A stretch of 48,588 bases of DNA from Xanthobacter autotrophicus (GTDB lineage Bacteria; Pseudomonadota; Alphaproteobacteria; Rhizobiales; Xanthobacteraceae). Position 1 is the first letter of the stretch. Each line of letters starts with the position of its first letter. This document shows, piece after piece, positions 9,147-17,632 of the stretch. Both the position numbers and the translations under genes were made by a program. The notes below the pieces were generated by a model. That model was not told where the DNA came from, did not search any database, and saw only the letters and a list, made by a program, of their open reading frames with translations. The stretch is from the NCBI RefSeq assembly GCF_030015065.1, contig NZ_JAIVFN010000019.1, forward strand, positions 1 through 48,588, read 5' to 3'.

Positions 9147-9170
9147 AAAAGGGGGGCGCTGCGGCCCCCC
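9147..9170 (-). terminator. Hairpin with T-run between binding protein and livF (partial terminator)
   Basis: A 7-bp GC stem (GGGGGGC/GCCCCCC) with a 6-base loop is followed on the minus strand by TTTT. It lies right after the binding-protein stop and before livF. Such a site would let some transcripts stop here, giving more binding protein than membrane components, a common arrangement in ABC operons. A second small GC hairpin follows at about 9124-9136. Confidence 0.6.
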
Positions 9171-9174
9171 GGGC

Positions 9175-10557
9175 TCAGTTGGTCTCGCCGGCGCAGTCGC
9201 GGGGCGTGATGCCCTTTTCCTTGGCGAACTGGGCGGCGGAGGCCTCGATGAGCGGCCGGACCATGGATTGGTCGGACTTGATCCAGTCGGAGATCATCAC
9301 CCACTTGGCGCCGTCCCATTGCTGGAAGCGGATGGCACCATCGCCTTCGTGGTCGGCGCAGGTGACCTTGATTTCCGGCATCAGGCCTTCAAGGCCCAGC
9401 TGCTTGATGCGTTCGCTCGTCATCACCAGGTGCTCGAGGCCCCAACGCACCTCGTCGCCGGTGAGCGGGCGGTTGCCGAATTTCGCCATGGCGGTGCGCA
9501 TGGCCTCGGTCACGGCGACGCCATGGAGCACGCCGCGCACATAGTAGACCGAGCCGATGCGGTTCTCCTCCACATTACCCTGGCCCTTGGCGTAGACATA
9601 CTTCTTGATGTCCTCGAACACCGGATAGTTCGGGCCGGTGGCATGGAACTGGGCGGTGATGAAGCCCTTGGCCGCGTCGCCCGCCGGCGTCACGTCCTCC
9701 TCCGATCCCGACCACCACCAGCCGATGATCCGGTCGCGGGCGATGCCGGCGCGGGCGGCTTCCTTGATGCCGGTGGGCGTCGCCGCGCCCCAGCCGCGGA
9801 ACAGCACCCAGTCCGGCCGATACTGGCGCACCTGAAGCCACACGGCGCGCTGGTCGAGGCCGGGCGGCGTGATGGGGAAGGTCGTCACCTCGAAGCCGTA
9901 GCGCTTGGCCTGAGCGTCGAGGATCGCCTGGGTCTCGCGGCCGGCGGCGAAGTCCATCACCACGTTGGCGATCTTCTTGCCCTTCAGCTTCTCCAGCCCT
10001 CCCTCGCGCTCGGCGATGTAGCGGATGGTGGCGGTGTTCTCGCTCCAGTAATTGGAGATGAGCGGGAAGAAATAGGGGAAGACCCGGCCATCGGAGGAAT
10101 CGGTCCGCCCGTAGCCGATGGTGACGGAGGGGATCTTGTCCGCCGTCATGCGGTCGATGAGGGCATAGACGCCACCCGTACCGGAGGGCGTGAAGGCAGC
10201 GGCGCCGGTCGGCCCCTTCGCCTTCTGGCGCTCGTAGCACTCGATCATGCGGTCGGGCTGGTAGCCGGTCTCGCACTCCTCATAGACCAGCTTCACGCCG
10301 TTCACGCCGCCGTCACGGGCGTTCACCAACGCCAGATAGTCCGCATAGGCACCGTAGATGCCCGAGCCGCCCGGCGCGTAGGGGCCGGTGCGATAGATGG
10401 CGATGGGCACGAACTGCTCCATCGCTGCACCGGCCGTCGCGGCCGGCGCAGCCGTCTGGGCGGCCGCCGGCACCGCGAAACCAAGCGTCGCGACCACTGC
10501 AAGGAGACAGGCCGACGCGACGGATTTCCGGCGCCGCGGGCTGAAGCATTGAGGCAT
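9175..10557 (-). CDS. ABC transporter substrate-binding protein (Liv/Peripla_BP_6 type)
   Basis: A periplasmic binding protein of 460 residues from the ATG at 10555-10557, preceded by GGAGG at 8-base spacing. An upstream in-frame start at 10623 would place 22 odd residues before the signal peptide and is unlikely. Residues 1-34 are an n-region with RRRK, a hydrophobic core and an AAAQ cleavage site. The mature part shows FVPIAIYRTGPYAPGGSGIYGAYADYLALVN and NGVKLVYEECETGYQPDRMIECYERQKAKG, typical of Liv-type receptors. It is the first gene of the transporter operon and faces the catabolic operon across a 244-bp divergent promoter region. Confidence 0.92.
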   Translation of the reverse strand: MPQCFSPRRRKSVASACLLAVVATLGFAVPAAAQTAAPAATAGAAMEQFVPIAIYRTGPYAPGGSGIYGAYADYLALVNARDGGVNGVKLVYEECETGYQPDRMIECYERQKAKGPTGAAAFTPSGTGGVYALIDRMTADKIPSVTIGYGRTDSSDGRVFPYFFPLISNYWSENTATIRYIAEREGGLEKLKGKKIANVVMDFAAGRETQAILDAQAKRYGFEVTTFPITPPGLDQRAVWLQVRQYRPDWVLFRGWGAATPTGIKEAARAGIARDRIIGWWWSGSEEDVTPAGDAAKGFITAQFHATGPNYPVFEDIKKYVYAKGQGNVEENRIGSVYYVRGVLHGVAVTEAMRTAMAKFGNRPLTGDEVRWGLEHLVMTSERIKQLGLEGLMPEIKVTCADHEGDGAIRFQQWDGAKWVMISDWIKSDQSMVRPLIEASAAQFAKEKGITPRDCAGETN

Positions 10558-10801
10558 GGCGTCATCCTCCAGGCCGGAATTCTGGTCCGGCATCTTTATC
10601 TGATGATCGGACCATAAATCCAAAATCGCCGCGTCGTCAATCTCCGGATGGAGACGACGGAATTTCCAGTTAACATACTTATTATCATATAAAATATCGC
10701 AATTTACGCCACCTTAGGCGCGCATCTGGTGGAAAATTTCCGCTTGACCACATGATTTCAGTCGGACAATTTTAGTCCGACAAAAACGAGGCAACGGGTC
10801 C
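10558..10801. promoter_or_regulatory. Divergent promoter region with two inverted repeats
   Basis: This AT-rich 244-bp gap drives the ABC operon leftward and the acyl-CoA operon rightward. It holds TGGTCCG-N18-CGGACCA (10583-10614) and GTCGGAC-N7-GTCCGAC (10761-10781). The latter overlaps a plausible promoter, TTGACC (10744-10749) with CAATTT (10767-10772) at 17-base spacing, directed at the gene at 10802. Both repeats share a (G)TCCG/CGGAC core. They could be bound by the GntR protein encoded at 16895 in the same operon. That is inference. Confidence 0.55.
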
Positions 10802-11947
10802 ATGGTCGAGGCTGTTGACGTGCTGGAAGGCGAGGGCACCGCAGAGAGGGGCGTCGGCGCGTCCGTGCTGGACCCGGCGTTGCCCGCCGGTGTCGCCCTG
10901 CGCAGCGCGGCCGAGAGCCGGGAGCTCGACTGGGCGGCGATCAGGCGTCATCTGGCGGCCCACGGCATTGGTCTGGATCCCGCCTTCGTGCCCCGTCAGT
11001 TCGCGGGCGGCCTCGCCAACCTGAACTTTCTCGTGCGCGTGTCGGACGGCTGGGCCGTGCTGCGGCGCCCGCCCGATGGCCCACTGCCGCCCGGCTCGCA
11101 CGATATGGCGCGTGAGCACCGCATTCTGTCGAATCTCTGGCGGGAGCTGCCGCTCGCCCCCCGCAGCCTGCATTTGTGTGCCGACGCCAGCGTCGCCGGC
11201 GCGCCGTTCCAGTTGATGGAGTTTCGCGCCGGCATCGCCCTGCGGGGTGACAGCCTGGCGCCCTTCCCGGCGACCGCCCCCACCGGCGCGGACCTCTCGC
11301 ACAAGCTGGTCGAGACATTGGCGGCCATCCACGCGGTGGACCCGGCCCGGATCGGCCTGTCCGATCTCGGCCGCCCCGCCCGCTTCTTCGCCCGCACCGC
11401 CGCGGGCTGGATCGGCCGCGCCGAGCGGGTGACGCAGGGCGCGCTCTCCCCAGCCGCCCGCGCCGTCGCCGACTGGCTTGCTGCGGCGGAGGTGCGGGAC
11501 GCGTCGGCGCCGACCCTTCTCCACAACGATTTCAAGCTCGACAACGTGCTGCTGGATCCCGCCACCCGCGCCCCCGTCGCCGTGGTGGACTGGGACATGG
11601 GCACCCGGGGCGACCCGCTGTTCGATCTCGCGACGCTGCTCAGCTACTGGACCGAGGCCGGCGACCCGCCATGCATGCACGAGCTGGCGCAGATGCCCAC
11701 GGCCCGCCCCGGCTTCCTGACGCGGGCCGAAGCGGCGGACGCCTATGCCCGCGCCACCGGCCGCGACCTCTCCCGGCTCAAGCCCTACCGCGTGCTGACC
11801 ATGCTGAAGCTCGGCGTGGTGTTCCACCAGCTCCACGCCCGGCACCGCGCCGGCGAGACGGCCGACCCGCGCTATGCCGGGTTCGGGGCGCTGGCGGAGG
11901 CGCTTTTCGACTTCACCCTCGACATCGTCAACGACAAGACATTCTGA
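10802..11947 (+). CDS. APH/ACAD10-11-type phosphotransferase (LvaA-like acyl kinase)
   Basis: A 381-residue kinase-fold protein of the aminoglycoside phosphotransferase superfamily. The catalytic loop LLHNDFKLDNVLLD carries His241, Asp243 and Asn248. The metal-binding segment is VVDWDMGTRGDPLFDLA (Asp263, Asp265). The N-terminal nucleotide region includes GGLANLNFLVRVSDGWAVLRRPP. The family includes LvaA of Pseudomonas and the kinase domains of mammalian ACAD10/11, which phosphorylate 4-hydroxyacyl-CoA so that an acyl-CoA dehydrogenase can eliminate the phosphate. It is the first gene of the operon, directly before such a dehydrogenase, which supports this role. Antibiotic modification is very unlikely in this context. 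Confidence 0.88.
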   Translation: MVEAVDVLEGEGTAERGVGASVLDPALPAGVALRSAAESRELDWAAIRRHLAAHGIGLDPAFVPRQFAGGLANLNFLVRVSDGWAVLRRPPDGPLPPGSHDMAREHRILSNLWRELPLAPRSLHLCADASVAGAPFQLMEFRAGIALRGDSLAPFPATAPTGADLSHKLVETLAAIHAVDPARIGLSDLGRPARFFARTAAGWIGRAERVTQGALSPAARAVADWLAAAEVRDASAPTLLHNDFKLDNVLLDPATRAPVAVVDWDMGTRGDPLFDLATLLSYWTEAGDPPCMHELAQMPTARPGFLTRAEAADAYARATGRDLSRLKPYRVLTMLKLGVVFHQLHARHRAGETADPRYAGFGALAEALFDFTLDIVNDKTF

Positions 11948-11958
11948 AGGCGAGGCCC

Positions 11959-13164
11959 ATGGATTTCGCTCTCCCCCCGGATCTCGCGGCGCTGGAGGCC
12001 CGCACGGCGGCCTTCGTGCGCGAGGAGGTGCTGCCCTTCGAGGCCGACCCGCGCCGCACCGCCCACGGCCCCACCGACGACTTGCGCCGCGATCTCGTGG
12101 CCAAGGCCCGCGCCGCCGGGCTGCTCAGCCCACACGTGCCGAAGGCCTGGGGCGGGCTTGGCCTCTCCCACCTCGGCAAGGCGGTGGTGTTTGAGGCGGC
12201 GGGCTATTCCATGCTCGGCCCCATCGCGCTCGCCATCGCCGCGCCCGACGAGGGCAATATGCATCTCCTCGCCGAAGTAGCGAGCGAAGCGCAGAAGGCC
12301 CGCTACCTCGCGCCCATGGCGGCGGGCGAGACGCGCTCCTGCTTCCTGATGACCGAGCCGCACCCCGGCGCCGGAGCGGACCCGTCTCTACTCAAGACAA
12401 CCGCGGTGAAGGACGGCGACGACTTCGTCATCAACGGCCTCAAATGGCTCATCACCGGTGCCGAGGGCGCGGCCTTCGCCATCATCATGGCACGGACCCT
12501 CGTGGAGGGGCGGGACGTGGGCGCCACCATGTTCCTCGCCGATCTGCCGGCGGAGGGCGTGCGCATCGTGCGGGCACTCGACACGCTGGACAGCTCCTTC
12601 ACCGGGGGCCACGCGGAAGTGGCGCTGGAGACTCTGCGCGTGCCCGCCTCCGATGTGCTCGGCGCCGTGGGCGAGGGCTTCCGCCATGCGCAGGCGCGGC
12701 TCGTGCCGGCGCGGCTCACTCACTGCATGCGCTGGCTCGGCGCCGCGCGACGCGCCCACGACATCGCCACCGACTATGCGGGCCGGCGCGAGGCGTTCGG
12801 CGGCACGCTCCTGTCCCACGAGGGTGTCGGATTCATGCTGGCCGACAACGAGATCGACCTGCACACCACCCGCCTCGTCATCCGCCACGCCGCCTGGCTG
12901 CTGGACCAGGGCGAAAAGGCGAACGTGGAAAGCTCCATGGTGAAGGTGTTCGCATCGGAAGCCATCTTCCGCATCGTCGACCGCTCGCTCCAGGTGCTCG
13001 GCGGCCTCGGCATGACGCGCGACACGGAGGTGGAGCGCATCTTCCGCGACGTGCGCGGCTTCCGCATCTATGACGGCCCGTCCGAGGTCCACCGCTGGAA
13101 CATCGCGCGCCGCCTCGCCCGTGGCGCGGCCGTGAAGGCCCTGCCGGAAGGGAGGGCGGCGTGA
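11959..13164 (+). CDS. Acyl-CoA dehydrogenase, ACAD10/11 (LvaC)-like
   Basis: A 401-residue flavoprotein starting MDFALPPDL, 11 bp after the kinase gene. It has the FAD/substrate segments ETRSCFLMTEPHPGAGADPS and DGDDFVINGLKWLITGA and the C-terminal LQVLGGLGMTRDTEVERIFRD. The usual YEGT motif holding the catalytic Glu reads YDGPSEVHRWNIARR. The DGPxEVH form is characteristic of the ACAD10/11 group, which acts on phosphorylated 4-hydroxyacyl-CoA. This is the strongest sequence link to that pathway. A reading frame runs upstream through the kinase gene but is only overlap. The gene joins the next one by TGATG. Confidence 0.92.
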   Translation: MDFALPPDLAALEARTAAFVREEVLPFEADPRRTAHGPTDDLRRDLVAKARAAGLLSPHVPKAWGGLGLSHLGKAVVFEAAGYSMLGPIALAIAAPDEGNMHLLAEVASEAQKARYLAPMAAGETRSCFLMTEPHPGAGADPSLLKTTAVKDGDDFVINGLKWLITGAEGAAFAIIMARTLVEGRDVGATMFLADLPAEGVRIVRALDTLDSSFTGGHAEVALETLRVPASDVLGAVGEGFRHAQARLVPARLTHCMRWLGAARRAHDIATDYAGRREAFGGTLLSHEGVGFMLADNEIDLHTTRLVIRHAAWLLDQGEKANVESSMVKVFASEAIFRIVDRSLQVLGGLGMTRDTEVERIFRDVRGFRIYDGPSEVHRWNIARRLARGAAVKALPEGRAA

Positions 13165-13955
13165 TGGGCCTCGCCCTTCCCCTGCCCCATCCCGCGCCCA
13201 TGCCCGGCCTTGCCGGCAAGATCGTGATCGTCACCGGCGGCGGGCGTGGCCTCGGCCGCGCCGTAGCGGAGGGCTTTGCCACTGCCGGCGCCCATGTGGT
13301 GCTCACCGGCCGCAGCGCTGAGACGCTGGCCGAGGCCGCCGCAGCGATTGCCGCCCACGGCGGATCGGCCGAAGGCATCGCCGCCGACGTGGCCAGCGAG
13401 GCGGACGTCGAGGCGCTGGCCCGCGCGGTGGTGGAGCGCCACGGCCGCATCGACGTGCTCGTCAACAATGCCGGCATCAACCCCTGGTACAAGACCGCCG
13501 AGGACACCAGCCTCGCCGAGTGGCGGCAGGTGGTGGAGACCAACCTCACCGGAGTGTTCCTCGCCGCCCGCGCCGCAGGCCGGGTGATGCTGGCCCAGGG
13601 CGAAGGCGCCATCGTCAATATCACCTCCGTCGCCGGCAAGGTGGGGCTGGCGCGCACCACAGCCTATTGCGCCGCCAAGGGCGGGGTGGAGCTGATGACC
13701 CGCCAACTCGCCCTCGAATGGGCGAAGAAGGGCGTGCGGGTGAATGCCGTCGGCCCCGGCTATTTCGAAACCGAGCTGACCGAAGGCATGCGCCAGAACC
13801 CCAAGCTCGCCGAGCGCGTCACCGGCCGCACGCCCATGGGCCGCTTCGGCCATCCGCAGGAGCTGGTCGGCGCCTGCCTGTTCCTCGCCTCGCCCGCGGC
13901 CTCCTACATCACCGGCGCCTCGCTGGCGGTGGACGGCGGCTGGACCGCCGCCTGA
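13164..13955 (+). CDS. Short-chain dehydrogenase/reductase
   Basis: A classical SDR of about 263 residues. It shows the Rossmann glycine motif TGGGRGLG (~24-31), NNAG (~101-104), catalytic Ser155 and the pair Tyr168/Lys172 in YCAAK (numbered from the ATG at 13164). The C-terminal LAVDGGW is typical. The start overlaps the preceding stop by one base (TGATG), and a GTG three bases earlier is possible. In the operon it could oxidise a 3-hydroxyacyl-CoA or a keto/hydroxy intermediate, comparable to LvaD. The Asp in AADVAS and Arg in LTGRSAET suggest NADP(H), but this is not decisive. Confidence 0.9.
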   Translation: MGLALPLPHPAPMPGLAGKIVIVTGGGRGLGRAVAEGFATAGAHVVLTGRSAETLAEAAAAIAAHGGSAEGIAADVASEADVEALARAVVERHGRIDVLVNNAGINPWYKTAEDTSLAEWRQVVETNLTGVFLAARAAGRVMLAQGEGAIVNITSVAGKVGLARTTAYCAAKGGVELMTRQLALEWAKKGVRVNAVGPGYFETELTEGMRQNPKLAERVTGRTPMGRFGHPQELVGACLFLASPAASYITGASLAVDGGWTAA

Positions 13956-13970
13956 TCCGAAAGACCACAG

Positions 13971-15173
13971 ATGAACGCCCTCACGCCCACATCCACACCT
14001 CTCGCCCTCGCCGGCCTGAAGGTGCTGGACCTCACCCGCCTGCTGCCGGGCGCCTTCTGCTCGCTGATGCTGGCCGATCTCGGTGCCGACGTGCTCAAGA
14101 TCGAGCAGCCCGAGGGCGGCGACTACAACCGCACCTTCCCGCCGCTGAACCGGGCGGAATCCGGCTCCTTCCTGCTGCTCAACCGCAACAAGAAGAGCCT
14201 GACGCTGAACCTCAAATCGGAAGAGGGCCGCGCCATCCTCCTCAAGCTGGTGAAGGATGCGGACGTGCTGCTGGAGGGCTTCCGCCCCGGCGTCATGGAC
14301 CGCCTCGGCCTCGGCTACGACACGCTGGCCGAGATCAATCCGCGCCTCGTCTATTGCGCCATCTCCGGCTATGGCCAGGATGGGCCGAGCCGGCTCAAGC
14401 CGGGGCACGACCTCAATTACCTCGCCGAGGCCGGCGCCCTGCAATTGTTCGGCAAGGCGGGCGAAGGCCCCATCGTGCCGGGGCTCTCCATCGCCGACGT
14501 GGGCGGCGGCTCGCTGATGGCCTCCACCGGAATCCTCGCCGCCCTGCTGGCGCGGGCGACCACCGGGCGCGGGCAGTTCGTGGACGTGTCCATGCACGAC
14601 GGTGCCATGTCGTGGCTGTCCCTGCACGCCGCCGATCATCTCTTCGCCGGCATCGAGCCGAAGGGCGGCGAGCGGCCCTTCATCGGCCAGGCGCCCTGCT
14701 ACAACGTCTATGCCTGCGCCGATGGGAAGCACGTGGCCCTCGGCCTCATCGAGACGCATTTCTGGCACCGCTTCTGCGACGCCGTGGGCCTGCCCGCGCT
14801 GAAGGACGAGCAGTGGCCGGAGGGTGAGCGGGAACTGGCGCAGAAGGCCACCCTCGCCGACCTGTTCGCCCGCAAGACGCGCGACGAATGGGTGGCCGAG
14901 CTTGAAGCCGCCGACATTCCCTTCGGCCCTGTCTTCTCCATGGAGGAGGCGTTCGCCGATCCTCACGCCCGCCACCGGCAGATGCTGATGTCCATGGAGC
15001 ATCCGGTGGAGGGCACCATTCCCCAGCTCGGCTTTCCGGTGAAATATTCCGGCACGCCCTGCGCGCTGCGTTCGCCGCCGCCCCTGCTCGGCGAGCACAA
15101 TGGCGAGGTCCTGGCGGGCCTCGGCTATGCGCCCGAGGAGATCGCCGCGCTCAAGGCCAGCCGGGCCATCTGA
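13971..15173 (+). CDS. Alpha-methylacyl-CoA racemase-like protein (CaiB/BaiF class III family)
   Basis: A 400-residue member of the CoA-transferase III fold. Beyond the family signature (LTRLLPGAFCSLMLADLGADVLKIE, then GFRPGVMDRLGLGYDTL) it retains the three residues used by alpha-methylacyl-CoA racemases: His146 in GHDLNYLA, Asp176 in IADVGGG and Glu261 in GLIETHFW. Their spacings (30 and 85) match those known for the mycobacterial racemase (His126, Asp156, Glu241). It should therefore epimerise a 2-methyl-branched acyl-CoA so that the stereospecific dehydrogenase can use it. A formyl-CoA-type transferase is less likely, though transfer activity cannot be excluded. Confidence 0.85.
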   Translation: MNALTPTSTPLALAGLKVLDLTRLLPGAFCSLMLADLGADVLKIEQPEGGDYNRTFPPLNRAESGSFLLLNRNKKSLTLNLKSEEGRAILLKLVKDADVLLEGFRPGVMDRLGLGYDTLAEINPRLVYCAISGYGQDGPSRLKPGHDLNYLAEAGALQLFGKAGEGPIVPGLSIADVGGGSLMASTGILAALLARATTGRGQFVDVSMHDGAMSWLSLHAADHLFAGIEPKGGERPFIGQAPCYNVYACADGKHVALGLIETHFWHRFCDAVGLPALKDEQWPEGERELAQKATLADLFARKTRDEWVAELEAADIPFGPVFSMEEAFADPHARHRQMLMSMEHPVEGTIPQLGFPVKYSGTPCALRSPPPLLGEHNGEVLAGLGYAPEEIAALKASRAI

Positions 15174-15225
15174 GGCAATACGCGCAAGAGAGCACCAAGA
15201 GAGCACAATGCTCCGGGAGGAAACC

Positions 15226-16911
15226 ATGGCCCTCAGCCAGATGGCGCCGACCAGGATGGCGCCCAACATGACCGACTATGCCGAAACGGTCCGCGCCTTC
15301 CGATGGCAGGTGCCGGAAACGTTCAATTTCGGCGCCGACGTGGTGGATCATTTCGCCCGCACCGCGGACGGACCGGCCCTCATCTGGGCCAATGCGGCGG
15401 GCGAGGAGCGGCGCTTCTCCTTTTCGGACATGGCGCGCCTGACCAGCCGCTTCGCTTCGGCGCTGGCGGCACGCGGCATCCGCAAGGGTGACCGGGTGCT
15501 GGTCATGCTGCCGCGTATTCCGGAATGGCAGGTGGCCATGGTGGGCTGCCTGAAGCTCGGGGCGGTGCCCATCCCATCCATCGAGATGCTCACCCCCAAG
15601 GACATCGAATATCGCGTGCGCCATGCCGGCGTGCGGGCCGTGGTGGCCCGGGCCGATCACGCACCGAAGTTCGCGAACGTGATTGGTGAGGTGCCAGTCC
15701 GCCTCGCGCTGACAGGCCCCCTTGGCGGCGCCCCCGGCTTCGAGCCGCTGGAGGAGGCGCTGGCCGCCGGCGACGAGGCCTTCGCGCCGGTGACCGTCAA
15801 GGCCGACGATCCCGCCGTGCTCTATTACACCTCCGGCTCCACCGGCCAGCCGAAGGGGGTGCTCCACGCCTCCCGCGGGCTCTATGCGTGGCGCGGCTCG
15901 GCCGTCTGCTGGCTGGACCTTCGTCCCGGCGACACCATCTGGTGCACGGCCGACACCGGCTGGAGCAAGGCTGGCACCTCCATCCTCTTCGGCCCGTGGA
16001 GCTGCGGAGCGGCCAGCTTCTTCTACGATGGCCCGTTCGACCCCAAGGAGCGCCTGCGGCTGCTGGAGCGCTACGGCATCACCGTCTATTGCGCGCCGGG
16101 CACCGAGCTGTTCCGCGTGGTGGATGCCGGCGTCGCCGAGCACGACCTCTCGCGCCTGCGCCACACCGTCTCCTCCGGCGAGACGCTCAACCCCGCGGTC
16201 GCGGCGCGCTGGCAGACGGCGACGGGCGTCCCCATCCTTGAAGCCTACGGCCAGACCGAGACGCTGATGACGCTGCTCAACTATCCCTGCGTCGCCCCGC
16301 GCGAGGGCTCCATGGGCAAGCCGCTGCCGGGCCTCGATCTCGCCGTCATCGACGGCGCGGGCAACCGCCTGCCGCCCGGCGTGGAGGGCGACATCGCCCT
16401 TCTCACCCCCAACCCGCAGATGATGCTCGGCTATCTGGACGAACCCGAGCGCACCGCCAGCGCCCATGTGGAGGGGCCGGAGGGACGCTGGTTCGTCACC
16501 GGCGACCTCGGCATGGTGGATGCGGACGGCTATTTCTATCACCGCGGCCGCAATGATGACGTCATCAACTCCGCCGGCTACCGCATCGGCCCCTCCGAGG
16601 TGGAGAACGCCCTGCTCGATCATCCGGCGGTGCAGGAATGCGCGGCAGTGGCGTCGCCCCATCCCGAGCGCGGCGAGATCGTGAAGGCCTTTGTCGTGCT
16701 CCGCCCCGGCTTCACCGGCGACGAGGCGCTGGCGGCCGCCTTGCAGGATCACGTGAAGCGTGTCACCGCTCCCTACAAATATCCCCGTGCGATCGCGTTT
16801 CTCGGCGAGCTGCCGAAGACCATGACCGGGAAGGTGCAACGCAAGGTGCTGCGCGACCTGGAGAAGGCCCGCGCCGCCGAGAGGATGGTCCCCGATGTCG
16901 CTCGCGCTTGA
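15226..16911 (+). CDS. Acyl-CoA synthetase (AMP-forming)
   Basis: A 561-residue ligase with all core motifs: nucleotide loop YTSGSTGQPKGVLH (~201-214), EAYGQTET, WFVTGDLGMVDADGY, GRNDDVINSAGYRIGPSEVE, and catalytic Lys536 in KTMTGKVQRK. It activates a free carboxylic acid to its CoA thioester using ATP. The overall pattern is closest to the medium-chain/acetyl-CoA synthetase type. Start ATG 15226 is preferred because GGGAGG lies four bases before it. Upstream in-frame Mets lack this. It is the entry enzyme of the operon, while the ligase-like domain fused to LivG across the divergent promoter is degenerate. Confidence 0.92.
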   Translation: MALSQMAPTRMAPNMTDYAETVRAFRWQVPETFNFGADVVDHFARTADGPALIWANAAGEERRFSFSDMARLTSRFASALAARGIRKGDRVLVMLPRIPEWQVAMVGCLKLGAVPIPSIEMLTPKDIEYRVRHAGVRAVVARADHAPKFANVIGEVPVRLALTGPLGGAPGFEPLEEALAAGDEAFAPVTVKADDPAVLYYTSGSTGQPKGVLHASRGLYAWRGSAVCWLDLRPGDTIWCTADTGWSKAGTSILFGPWSCGAASFFYDGPFDPKERLRLLERYGITVYCAPGTELFRVVDAGVAEHDLSRLRHTVSSGETLNPAVAARWQTATGVPILEAYGQTETLMTLLNYPCVAPREGSMGKPLPGLDLAVIDGAGNRLPPGVEGDIALLTPNPQMMLGYLDEPERTASAHVEGPEGRWFVTGDLGMVDADGYFYHRGRNDDVINSAGYRIGPSEVENALLDHPAVQECAAVASPHPERGEIVKAFVVLRPGFTGDEALAAALQDHVKRVTAPYKYPRAIAFLGELPKTMTGKVQRKVLRDLEKARAAERMVPDVARA

Positions 16912-17632
16912 TCCGGTGCAGGTGGAGCCGGCCTTCCGTCTCGTCGCCCGCACCATCGAGGACAAGATCCTGGCCGGCGAAATCGCGCCGGGGGATCTGC
17001 TGCCCTCCGAGGCCGGGCTCGCCGAGAAGCTGGGCGTGAACCGTTCCACCATCCGCGAAGCCATCCGCGTGCTGGAGCAGAATGGTTTCGTCAGGCGGGA
17101 GGTGGGCCGGAAGAAGCTCTATGCCTCCATCCCCCAGTCCGGCGACATTTCCCGCCGGCTCACGGCGGCGATGGTGCTTCACCAGGTGACGTTCGAGGAA
17201 TTGTGGGAGGCTATGTACGCCATCGAGCCCGCTGCGGCCGCCTCCGCTGCCCAGCGCAGCGATGCGGCCGATCTCGAGGCGCTGGAGCGCAATCTCGAGG
17301 AAACGCGCAAGGCGCTGAAGGATTCCACCAGCCTCACCGCCCTCGACATCGAGTTCCACGATTTGGTCGCCCGTGGCACCCGCAACCGCGCCATCCAGAT
17401 GGCGCGGTTGCCCATCTCCGAGCTGTTCTATCCGCCCTTCCTGAAGGTAATGTCGCGCCTCAATGCCGGCGAGCGCCTGCTGGTGGCCCACGAGGCGATA
17501 TTCGCGGCGGTCCGCGATCACGACGAGAAGCGCGCGCGGGACTGGATGGAGAAGCACATCCTGGACTTCAAGCGCGGCTACGAGCTTGCCAATCTCGACA
17601 TGGCCACTCCCGTGGATATGCCCGAAAAATGA
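16895..17632 (+). CDS. GntR-family regulator (FadR/FCD type)
   Basis: A 245-residue regulator. The N-terminal winged helix includes GDLLPSEAGLAEKLGVNRSTIREAIRVLEQNGFVRRE (~30-70). The C-terminal all-helical effector domain carries the likely metal/ligand histidines in DIEFHDLVARGTRNRA and VAHEAIFAAV. It overlaps the synthetase gene by 17 bp and is overlapped by the nitroreductase start (ATGA), so it is produced with the operon it probably represses. The C-terminal half is strikingly similar to that of the second GntR at 19315-20079 (both have MSRLNA, MEKHI and RGYELAN in order). Confidence 0.92.
   Translation: MSLALDPVQVEPAFRLVARTIEDKILAGEIAPGDLLPSEAGLAEKLGVNRSTIREAIRVLEQNGFVRREVGRKKLYASIPQSGDISRRLTAAMVLHQVTFEELWEAMYAIEPAAAASAAQRSDAADLEALERNLEETRKALKDSTSLTALDIEFHDLVARGTRNRAIQMARLPISELFYPPFLKVMSRLNAGERLLVAHEAIFAAVRDHDEKRARDWMEKHILDFKRGYELANLDMATPVDMPEK

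Noticed and set aside
6060-9209. 1049-codon plus-strand open frame across the ABC genes
   Set aside because: It is antisense to the convincing LivG fusion and LivF genes, has no recognisable domain and an odd Gly/Ala/Arg/Glu composition. This is usual for shadow frames in GC-rich DNA.
10802-11947. Aminoglycoside resistance gene
   Set aside because: The kinase motifs are shared by the family, but the operon consists of acyl-CoA enzymes and the next gene is the ACAD10/11-type partner.
13971-15173. Formyl-CoA/oxalate CoA-transferase
   Set aside because: His146, Asp176 and Glu261 fit the racemase catalytic set at exact spacing. The context lacks oxalate genes.
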